A stretch of 52,949 nt of DNA, taken from positions 1 to 52,949 of the forward strand of contig CAJUCA010000017.1 in the NCBI GenBank assembly GCA_910585265.1, given 5' to 3'. This stretch comes from an uncultured Oscillospiraceae bacterium (GTDB lineage: Bacteria; Bacillota; Clostridia; Oscillospirales; Oscillospiraceae). This document shows positions 47,232 to 52,949 of this stretch, one piece after another (position 1 is the first letter of the stretch; each line of letters begins with the position of its first letter). Below the pieces are notes generated by a model that searched no databases, was not told the DNA's origin, and was given only the letters and a program-made list of their open reading frames with translations. Position numbers and translations under genes: made by a program.

Positions 47232-48269
47232 TCACGCGAGCTGGAGCTGGAATGTCTCAGGGGCCGAGCCGTCCTGCGGCGCGGTGACGCGGAGCGACCC
47301 CTCGGCGGCGGTAAAGCTGTCAAAGCAGACGGTGATGCCGTAGTCGTACCCAGGCGGCAGGGACAGCCAGATAGGCTCTCCCTGGTAGGCGCAGGAAAAC
47401 ACATCCCGGCCGAACTCCTCGCAGAATATACGGATCTCCAGTCCACGGGAGGAAAACTGCCTGCCGTCCACCAGCGTCAGGCGCAGGTTCGCGTTGGGCA
47501 CGGCCCGGTATCCCCAGCTGCACAGCAGGCAGTCCTCGTCCACCTCGCCGATATCGTATTCCCCCCAGCTCAGGGTGCGGCGGAAGCCGATCGCGTATCC
47601 CACCACGGAGCTGTCCACATAAAAGGAGGCCAGGGCCAGATCCTGGCACGTGCTGTCCCGGTGAATTTTCACGTAGTAGTAGCCGGGAACCAGGGGCAGA
47701 TCCATGGGAAAACGCTCCAAAATAAACTCCCCGTCATTGGGGCCGCAGTATTCAAAGTGGTAATTATCCGGGGTATAGGGCTTATCGTCAAACGCCTCCA
47801 GCAGGAAGGTGTCCCGGGGCGCGGCTGTGGGCGGCGGAGTGGGGGCGGCCGTTTCCGGCGGCGGGGTGGGCGTGGGCCGCTCCGTAGGGGCCGGAGGGGG
47901 AACGCTCTGGGTGGGCGCGGCCGTCTGAACGTCCGGGGTCGGGCTGGGTTCCGGGGTCGGGCTGGGTTCCGGGGTCGGGCTGGATTCCGGGGTGGGGCTG
48001 GGTTCCGGAGTGGGGCTGGGCGTGGGATCGGGCAGGGAAACCGTCGGCTCGGCGGTGGCGGTGCCATTCACCAGCCCCCCGCCTCCAGACCCGCCACCCT
48101 GTATGGTCATGTAAAGGCTGAACAGGAACAGGACGACCAGGATCACGCGCATGGTTTTGATGGTCACAAAGCGTTTTTCGCTTGGATGGACATTGAAAAA
48201 CTGAAAAAGGACGCTGGCCAGGATACCGAACGCGGATATCGCGGTCATAACAGTGGACCAGTTCAGCAT
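47232..48269 (-). CDS. Membrane-anchored proline-rich repeat protein of unknown function
   Basis: 345 aa. Two N-terminal hydrophobic helices (STVMTAISAFGILASVLFQF and MRVILVVLFLFSLYMTI) are followed by a long Pro/Thr/Ser/Glu-rich linker (about residues 65-155) with SPTPEP repeats. A C-terminal globular domain (about 155-345) has many Tyr and several Cys (FEYCGPNDGEF, DEDCLLCSWGYRA). The start gives MLNWSTVMTA and has a GGGGGGA site. Likely surface-exposed with a flexible stalk. No family recognised. Confidence 0.75.
   Translation of the reverse strand: MLNWSTVMTAISAFGILASVLFQFFNVHPSEKRFVTIKTMRVILVVLFLFSLYMTIQGGGSGGGGLVNGTATAEPTVSLPDPTPSPTPEPSPTPESSPTPEPSPTPEPSPTPDVQTAAPTQSVPPPAPTERPTPTPPPETAAPTPPPTAAPRDTFLLEAFDDKPYTPDNYHFEYCGPNDGEFILERFPMDLPLVPGYYYVKIHRDSTCQDLALASFYVDSSVVGYAIGFRRTLSWGEYDIGEVDEDCLLCSWGYRAVPNANLRLTLVDGRQFSSRGLEIRIFCEEFGRDVFSCAYQGEPIWLSLPPGYDYGITVCFDSFTAAEGSLRVTAPQDGSAPETFQLQLA
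47931..48020. repeat. Five tandem 18-bp coding repeats
   Basis: Units start at 47931, 47949, 47967, 47985 and 48003 (TTCCGGGGTCGGGCTGGG type) and encode the SPTPEP/SPTPES repeats of the overlapping minus-strand gene. Confidence 0.9.
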
Positions 48270-48315
48270 GGTACATCCCCCCGCGGCGGCAGAACCGCCT
48301 CTGTTTCTCTCCCTT

Positions 48316-48344
48316 ATTGTAATAGATGGAGGGAGAAATTGCAA
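48316..48344 (-). promoter_or_regulatory. Sigma-A promoter of the Pro-rich repeat protein gene
   Basis: Minus strand TTGCAA (48339-48344), 17 bp, TACAAT (48316-48321). Confidence 0.8.
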
Positions 48345-48382
48345 GCGGGCAATGGGGACAGCCCCGCCCCAAAACCTCCATC

Positions 48383-48411
48383 TTGCGCCCGCCCCGCTTT
48401 TCGGGTATAAT
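48383..48411 (+). promoter_or_regulatory. Promoter upstream of the hairpin-chain element
   Basis: TTGCGC (48383-48388), 17 bp, TATAAT (48406-48411). Predicted start near 48418, so the transcript would begin with the hairpin chain. Similar in -35 and spacer to 41610-41638. Confidence 0.6.
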
Positions 48412-48418
48412 TGACGCA

Positions 48419-48588
48419 GTGAAAAAGAAGTGTACACTTCTTTTTCACTTGTGCGGCACGTCAGTGCCGCACAGGCCGCAAAGCGGCCTTGCGTCAGATT
48501 TCATAGTCAGCGCACAGGCTTTGCCTACAGCGGCACAGCCGCTGTTTTGAAAATCGGTATGCTACCGATTTTCAAGTGTGCTGACTAT
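48419..48588 (+). mobile_element. Chain of hairpins, probable insertion element
   Basis: Almost every base is in a local palindrome: a 30-bp perfect palindrome (48419-48448), GTGCGGCAC / GTGCCGCAC (48451-48472), AGGCCGC / GCGGCCT (48473-48489), and a four-way junction closed by ATAGTCAGCGCAC (48503-48515) with GTGTGCTGACTAT (48576-48588; one G-T pair). The junction has inner hairpins at 48516-48526, 48527-48545 and 48547-48575. TATAATTGACG (48406-48416) and TATAATCGACG (48588-48598) flank it. Origin by insertion is inferred. Confidence 0.6.
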
Positions 48589-48646
48589 ATAATCGACGTG
48601 ACCCATACGAATCTCACAGGCGCGCCCGCGCCGGAAGGGGTGTCCC

Positions 48647-49921
48647 ATGAACCACACCGATCCCCGATACGCCGCCTATACCCGCATCCTCCACCACGAG
48701 CTGAAAACCGCCCTGGGCTGCACCGAGCCCATCGCCGTGGCCTACGCCTGCGCCCTGGCCCGGAAGGCCCTGGGGAGCCTGCCGGATCGGGTGGATCTGT
48801 CCGTCAGCGGCAATATCATCAAGAACGTGAAAAGCGTGGTGGTGCCCAACACCGGGGGCCGCCGGGGGCTGGAGGCCGCCGCCGCCGCGGGCGTGACCGC
48901 CGCCGACCCGGACGCCCAGCTGGAGTGCCTGTCCAGGCTGACCCAGGAGGACGGGGACGCCATCGGGGCCTATCTGGACCGCCGCTGCGTCCAGGTGCGG
49001 CCCCTGGACACCGGCCGGGCCTTCGAGATCCTGGCGGAGGTCCATTCCGGCGGGGATGCCGCCCAGGTGCGGATCGTGGACCAGCACACCAACGTGGTCC
49101 ACATCAGCCGGAACGGTCAGGTGCTGGCGGAGCGCACCGTCCCCGCCGCCGCCCAGGAGAACCCGGATCAGCGTCTGCTGACGGTGGAGGGAATTCTGGA
49201 CTACGCCGACAGCGTAAATCTGGACGACATCTGTCAGCCAATCCGGCGTCAGATCGCCCTGAACACCGCCATCGCAGAGGAGGGCCTCCGGGGCCGGTAC
49301 GGGGCCATGATCGGCAGGGAGAGCCTGCCCCTGCTGGGGGACGGGCTGCGGGCCAGGCTCCGCGCCCTGGCCGCCGCCGGGTCGGACGCCCGGATGAGCG
49401 GCTGCGAGCTTCCGGTGGTCATCGTGTCGGGCAGCGGCAACCAGGGGATCACCGCCTGCGTCCCCGTGGTGGAGTACGCCCGGGCCAAGGGCATCGGGGA
49501 GGACAGGCTGTACCGGGCCCTGGCGGTGTCCAACCTGCTCACCGTCCACCAGAAAACCCGGATCGGGCGGCTGTCCGCCTTCTGCGGCGCGGTGAACGCC
49601 GCCACCTCCGCCATCGCCGCCATCGCCTACCTGGACGGGGCGGGGATGGACGGGGTGGCCCACACTTTGGTGAACTCCCTGGCCATCGTGTCCGGCATGG
49701 TGTGCGACGGGGCCAAGGCCTCCTGCGCCGCCAAGATCTCCCTGGCCCTGGAGGCGGGGCTGATGGGCTACGAGATGTATCAGGCGGGCCACGAGTTCGT
49801 GGGGGGCGACGGCATTGTGCGCAAGGGCGTGGAATACACCCTGGCCAACGTGGGCCGCCTGGGCAGCGACGGAATGCGCCAGACTGACCGGGAGATCCTG
49901 TCCATGATGGTGGGGGATTGA
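48647..49921 (+). CDS. L-cysteine desulfidase / UPF0597 family protein
   Basis: 424 aa, related to the iron-sulfur-dependent serine dehydratase alpha superfamily. Probable cluster cysteines are in ELKTALGCTEPIAVAYACA, SAFCGAVNAA and MVCDGAKASCAAKI; VSGSGNQGITACVPV is the glycine-rich motif. Characterised relatives split cysteine to pyruvate, ammonia and sulfide; the substrate here is unproven. The leader carries the hairpin chain, which could influence expression. Confidence 0.88.
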   Translation: MNHTDPRYAAYTRILHHELKTALGCTEPIAVAYACALARKALGSLPDRVDLSVSGNIIKNVKSVVVPNTGGRRGLEAAAAAGVTAADPDAQLECLSRLTQEDGDAIGAYLDRRCVQVRPLDTGRAFEILAEVHSGGDAAQVRIVDQHTNVVHISRNGQVLAERTVPAAAQENPDQRLLTVEGILDYADSVNLDDICQPIRRQIALNTAIAEEGLRGRYGAMIGRESLPLLGDGLRARLRALAAAGSDARMSGCELPVVIVSGSGNQGITACVPVVEYARAKGIGEDRLYRALAVSNLLTVHQKTRIGRLSAFCGAVNAATSAIAAIAYLDGAGMDGVAHTLVNSLAIVSGMVCDGAKASCAAKISLALEAGLMGYEMYQAGHEFVGGDGIVRKGVEYTLANVGRLGSDGMRQTDREILSMMVGD

Positions 49922-49935
49922 CCCCGGGCACGGCA

Positions 49936-49963
49936 AAAGCCCCATCCCCGCTGAGGATGGGGC
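49936..49963. terminator. Hairpin terminator between convergent genes
   Basis: GCCCCATCC / GGATGGGGC with a 7-nt loop. The T-tract is on the minus strand (TTTTGCC), so it fits the ECF gene better than the upstream + gene. Confidence 0.55.
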
Positions 49964-49976
49964 CTGTATGCTCTCA

Positions 49977-50136
49977 GAACCTGTATTCACAACCTCAAAC
50001 GCCGTGTGGACGGGTCTTTTTCCGCCATACTGCGTTGCGTTTTCTTGCAATACACAAAGTATTCCTGCGAAAACGCGCCTTGTCTGGCGGAAAAATCCCT
50101 CGTCCCCCCGGCATCTTCGGCTGTGAATACAGGTTC
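49977..50136 (+). mobile_element. MITE-like palindromic element, copy 5
   Basis: 160 bp, GAACCTGTATTCACA to TGTGAATACAGGTTC, flanked by TCA (49974-49976) and TCA (50137-50139). Very close to copy 1 in sequence and orientation. It lies between convergent genes, 8 nt from the stop of the ECF S component gene. Confidence 0.92.
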
Positions 50137-50144
50137 TCAGCCGA

Positions 50145-50726
50145 TCAGCAGCGGGGTTCCTCCGCCGGCTTTGCCTCCCTTTTGCGGAAGGGCACCAGCC
50201 CCGTGCGGTCCATGGCCACCATCACGGCGGGTATGACCAGCAGCTGAAGGACAATGCCGGGGATGGCGGAGAGCACCGCCCCGGACAGGAACGCCTGCCA
50301 GGAAAACTCCAGCTTCCCCAGGCCCAACAGCACCACGCACGCCGCCCCCCACACCAGCCGTCCGGCGATCATGGCGGCGATCAGGCAGCGGTACAGTGCC
50401 CGGAGGCACTGCCAGCGGGACCGGGCGTACAGGAAGCCCGCAACCATGCCGTAGGCCGCCAGCTCGAAGGCCATGGCGGTGGCGGTGATCAGGGGGGGCA
50501 TCCCAAACAGCGTATGCCGCAGCAGGGGCAGGACGAAGCCCACCAGCCCGCCGTACTGCCAGCCGCACACCAGCCCGCACAGTAGCACCGGCAGGTGCAT
50601 GGGCAGCATCATGGCCCCCACCTGGGGGATCTGCCCGGTGAGGAAGGGCAGCACCAGCCCCAGGGCCATAAACATGGCCGCCAGCACCAAATTTTTCACG
50701 TATTGTCTCAGCCTGTTCCGCTCCAT
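50145..50726 (-). CDS. ECF transporter S component
   Basis: 193-aa integral membrane substrate-binding subunit with about six helices. GLVLPFLTGQIPQVGAMMLPMHLPVLLCGLVCG and the LLRHTLFGMPPL segment are typical of an S-component subgroup (DUF3816-like). Energising A and T subunits are not nearby, so it would share a common ECF module. Substrate cannot be told. The start ATG 50726 has AAGGAG at proper distance; a GTG two codons earlier is too close. Both sides of the gene carry MITE copies. Confidence 0.85.
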   Translation of the reverse strand: MERNRLRQYVKNLVLAAMFMALGLVLPFLTGQIPQVGAMMLPMHLPVLLCGLVCGWQYGGLVGFVLPLLRHTLFGMPPLITATAMAFELAAYGMVAGFLYARSRWQCLRALYRCLIAAMIAGRLVWGAACVVLLGLGKLEFSWQAFLSGAVLSAIPGIVLQLLVIPAVMVAMDRTGLVPFRKREAKPAEEPRC

Positions 50727-51073
50727 ACCCACAGCTCCTTTTGTCCATTAGAAGCTGTACCAATAACCGAAGTATTCAGATTCGCGAGTCAGAATTGCCG
50801 GTGGCAAGGCGAAAAATCGCGGGAATACTTTGTGTATTTCAAGATTTTTCAACGCGGCCAGCGGCAATTCTGGCCGTTAAGCTGGGTGCTGAGGCTATTG
50901 GTACAGCTTCTTACAATTTATAGCGAAATTATCATATCTGATTTTTCCCCAGCCGTCAACCGCTTTGGGGAGTTTTTGCCCGTTTTTTTGCCGTCCGCCG
51001 CCAGCCCCTGTGCTCCGGCGGAAAACGGGCGTCCTATTTTCATCCATCTCATCATTACGGAGGATCAGCTATC
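50727..51073. other. Gene-free stretch with MITE copy 6
   Basis: 347 bp between divergent genes. It contains MITE copy 6 (50751-50910), an AT-rich tract around 50911-50950 where a promoter for the + gene probably lies (no clean hexamer pair seen), and the ribosome site GGAGGA just before 51074. Confidence 0.75.
50751..50910 (-). mobile_element. MITE-like palindromic element, copy 6 (GAAGC variant)
   Basis: 160 bp with different ends (GAAGCTGTACCAATA / TATTGGTACAGCTTC), flanked by TTA (50748-50750) and TTA (50911-50913). The central core (GGAATACTTTGTGTATT, CAAG, CAACGCGGC) matches copies 2 and 4, but the outer stem (CAGAATTGCCG / CGGCAATTCTG) is entirely different while still paired. Confidence 0.88.
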
Positions 51074-52780
51074 ATGAAAACAGCGGAAAACCTGCGCGCC
51101 GCCCTGCGGGCCATCGACCACCGGAGCTACCCCGCCTACAAGTCCCTGACGGGCCGCTGGGCCTTCGGCAGCTACGTGCTGAACATCGAACGGGTGCAGG
51201 GGGACCCCTTCGCCGCCCCCTCCCAGGTCAGCGTGGCCCTGGACAGCCGGACGGCGGACTTCCCCCCCTCCGCCTGGCAGTCCCCCTGGTGCCGGACGGC
51301 CCTGGAGGACTATCTGCTCCGCCGCTTCGCCAGACAGGCCGCCCGGTTCTCCCGGCAGGCCCACGGCTCCGGCAAAAGCGGCGTCCTGTCCGTCACCAGC
51401 CCCGGACAGGAGGTGCTGGAGCGGACGGACTGCCAGATCCGGGACGGGGCGGTGACGCTGCGCTTCGAGGTGGGCTTCCCCGCCAACGGGCGCACCATCA
51501 ACGCCCCGGAGCTGGAAAAGATCCTCTTTGACTTCCTCCCCGTCTGCGTGGAGCAGGGCCTGCGGTACGCCAGCACCCCCAAGGGGGAGGCGGCCCAGGT
51601 CACCGCTTTGGCGGAGGACCAGCACTTCCTCCGCCGGGAGCTGGACCGGCTGGGGCTGGCGGCTTTTGTGGCGGACGGCTCCGTCCTCCCCCGGGAGAGC
51701 GGCGTGTCCGACCGGCCCATGCGGGACGCCGTCCCCTTCCAGTCCCCGGAGTCCATGGCGGTGACGCTGAACCTGCCCCACCGGGGGCCCCTCCGGGGCA
51801 TGGGGGTGGCCCGGGGGATCACCCTCATCGCCGGGGGCGGCTACCACGGCAAGTCCACCCTGCTGAAGGCCCTGGAGCGGGGCGTTTACAACCACATCGC
51901 CGGGGACGGGCGGGAGTATGTCGTCACCGACCACACTGCTGTGAAGATCCGGGCGGAGGACGGCCGGAAGGTGACGGGCACGGACATCTCCCTGTTCATC
52001 AACCACCTGCCCAGCGGGCGGGACACCACCCGGTTCTCCACCCTGGACGCCAGCGGCAGCACCTCTCAGGCGGCCAACATCGCGGAGGCGCTGGAGTCAG
52101 GCAGCAGGCTGCTGCTGATGGACGAGGACACCTCCGCCACCAACTTCATGGTGCGGGACGAGCTGATGCAGCAGGTCATCGCCCGGGATCAGGAGCCCAT
52201 CACTCCGTTTTTGGAGCGGGCGGCAGAGCTCTATGAAAAGGCCGGGGTATCCCTGATCCTGGTGGTGGGCAGCTGCGGGGCCTACTTCCACATCGCCCAC
52301 CGGGTGATCCAGATGGACGCCTACCACGCCAGGGATATCACCGCCCAGGCCAAGGCGGCGCTGGAGGGGCGGCCCGCCCCCGCCCTGTCCGCTCCCGGCT
52401 TCCGCCTCCCCGCCAAGCGGGGTTCCCTCCCCCTCCCCGGCGGCAGCCAGACCCGGAAGAACTACCGTGGGGACGGCTTCCGACAGGAGCGGCTGAAAAT
52501 CCGCCGGCAGGGTAAGACCGCCTTCGACCTGGGAGAGCAGCATCTGGATCTGCGCTGCGTTGAGCAGCTGGTGGACGGCGGCCAGACCCAGGCCCTGGCC
52601 TGCATGGTGCGCTACGCCAGGGAACACCTGTCCGGCCTGGGGGTGGCGGAGATCGTCCAGGCCCTGGCCAAGCTCCTGGAGGAGCGGGGGCTGGGGGCGG
52701 TGTGCGGCGGGGAGATCGTCCCCGCGGGGCTGGCCCTGCCCCGGCTTCAGGAGATTTTCGCCTGCTTTAACCGCTGTTGA
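51074..52780 (+). CDS. Predicted ABC-class ATPase (PF09818 type)
   Basis: 568 aa. P-loop IAGGGYHGKSTLLKALERGVYNH around residues 253-275, Walker B RLLLMDEDTSATNFMVRD, and CGAYFHIAHRVIQMDAY toward the C terminus. The GGGYHGKST P-loop and NHIAGDGRE context define this family of soluble ABC-like ATPases. Function is unknown. The ATG has GGAGGA upstream. Confidence 0.9.
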   Translation: MKTAENLRAALRAIDHRSYPAYKSLTGRWAFGSYVLNIERVQGDPFAAPSQVSVALDSRTADFPPSAWQSPWCRTALEDYLLRRFARQAARFSRQAHGSGKSGVLSVTSPGQEVLERTDCQIRDGAVTLRFEVGFPANGRTINAPELEKILFDFLPVCVEQGLRYASTPKGEAAQVTALAEDQHFLRRELDRLGLAAFVADGSVLPRESGVSDRPMRDAVPFQSPESMAVTLNLPHRGPLRGMGVARGITLIAGGGYHGKSTLLKALERGVYNHIAGDGREYVVTDHTAVKIRAEDGRKVTGTDISLFINHLPSGRDTTRFSTLDASGSTSQAANIAEALESGSRLLLMDEDTSATNFMVRDELMQQVIARDQEPITPFLERAAELYEKAGVSLILVVGSCGAYFHIAHRVIQMDAYHARDITAQAKAALEGRPAPALSAPGFRLPAKRGSLPLPGGSQTRKNYRGDGFRQERLKIRRQGKTAFDLGEQHLDLRCVEQLVDGGQTQALACMVRYAREHLSGLGVAEIVQALAKLLEERGLGAVCGGEIVPAGLALPRLQEIFACFNRC

Positions 52781-52785
52781 GCACC

Positions 52786-52826
52786 AAAACACGCCCATGG
52801 GGAACTTCCATGGGCGTGTTTTTTGA
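52786..52826 (+). terminator. Terminator after the PF09818-type gene
   Basis: AACACGCCCATGG / CCATGGGCGTGTT stem with a 7-nt loop and TTTTTT tail, 9 nt after the stop. Confidence 0.88.
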
Positions 52827-52897
52827 TCACGCCTCCTTTTGGGCACTTCGTCCCTCCCCTCCTGGAAACGCCCCGCATTTTTTGGATAATTCGCGCT

Positions 52898-52949
52898 AAA
52901 AGTCAAGAGAAATTTGCAAAAGTCAAGAAAAATTAGCACCCTGCACAAG
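52898..52949. other. Possible end of an IS21-like element at the window edge
   Basis: AAAAGTCAAGA occurs twice (52898 and 52918), followed by TTAGCACCCTGCACA. Internal repeats near a TGTGCAGGGTGC-type end (minus strand) recall IS21-family termini. Truncated by the window, so unproven. Confidence 0.3.

Larger units (their letters stand above)
48270..48646. other. Gene-free stretch with two promoters and a hairpin-chain element
   Basis: 377 bp. Contains the promoter of the minus-strand Pro-rich gene (48316-48344), a divergent + promoter (48383-48411), the hairpin chain 48419-48588 and then about 58 bp of ordinary leader before the start at 48647. Confidence 0.8.

Noticed and set aside
52097..52948. 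283-codon open frame on the minus strand at the right edge
   Set aside because: It runs antisense through the PF09818-type ATPase and its terminator, with no supported motif.

Overview
The window is GC-rich bacterial DNA from an endospore-forming, Gram-positive-type anaerobe. The best guess from gene content and codon bias is a high-GC Clostridia of the Oscillospiraceae type; this is inference, because no rRNA is present. Supporting evidence: spoIIGA-sigE-sigG in the classical order, a ytfI-ytfJ(gerW) pair, a dacF-type carboxypeptidase behind a forespore-type promoter, an IspH-ribosomal S1 fusion typical of Clostridia, and a 2-hydroxyacyl-CoA dehydratase activase. I count 51 protein genes and see no rRNA, confident tRNA or CRISPR array.

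Layout. 0.2-3.0 kb (+): sporulation sigma-factor locus (spoIIGA, sigE, sigG). 3.2-5.2 kb (-): nucleoside-type BMP lipoprotein and deoxyribose-phosphate aldolase. 5.4-9.0 kb (+): an XRE regulator with a glycine-rich repeat tail, then an XRE regulator translationally overlapped with an ABC exporter. 9.0-25.0 kb (-): a long housekeeping stretch: DUF362 ferredoxin-like protein, IspH-S1, PlsC, Cmk, HI0933-type flavoprotein, RpiR regulator, RluB-type pseudouridine synthase, DacF, GerW, YtfI, ScpB, ScpA, NUDIX, RNase III, ACP, PlsX, TrmFO. 25.2-25.8 kb: a small divergent XRE repressor/small-protein pair around a perfect operator palindrome. 25.9-32.8 kb (-): TopA, DprA, TrmH-type methylase, LysS, GreA and a small helical protein. 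32.9-39.2 kb (-): acetyltransferases, DIP1984-family protein and the 2-hydroxyacyl-CoA dehydratase/activase proteins. 39.3-41.2 kb (-): AsnB. 41.7-47.1 kb (+): a response regulator / TfoX-C / ABC ATPase / three tandem permeases / histidine kinase operon. 47.2-52.8 kb: a secreted Pro-rich repeat protein, a cysteine-desulfidase family protein, an ECF S component and a PF09818-type ATPase.

The most notable unexplained structure is a family of six palindromic elements of 160-162 bp (239-398, 3036-3195, 13978-14139, 41321-41480, 49977-50136, 50751-50910). They carry terminal inverted repeats (GAACCTGTATTCACA type), and five of the six have perfect 3-bp TNA direct repeats at their borders (TTA, TTA, TAA, TCA, TTA). 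I read them as non-autonomous MITEs. The TNA target would fit an IS5/IS1031-like transposase, which is not in this window. Two copies sit exactly on a TAA stop codon, and one lies in the leader between the spoIIG promoter and spoIIGA. Their stems differ between copies but stay paired.

A second, different element is a chain of hairpins at 48419-48588. It is bordered by near-identical 11-bp repeats that contain a TATAAT box. Other items of note are a tRNA T-arm-like leader plus terminator in front of an acetyltransferase gene (33431-33690), a 37-bp duplication of the scpA 3' end, and a spoIIG promoter with a 21-bp spacer.
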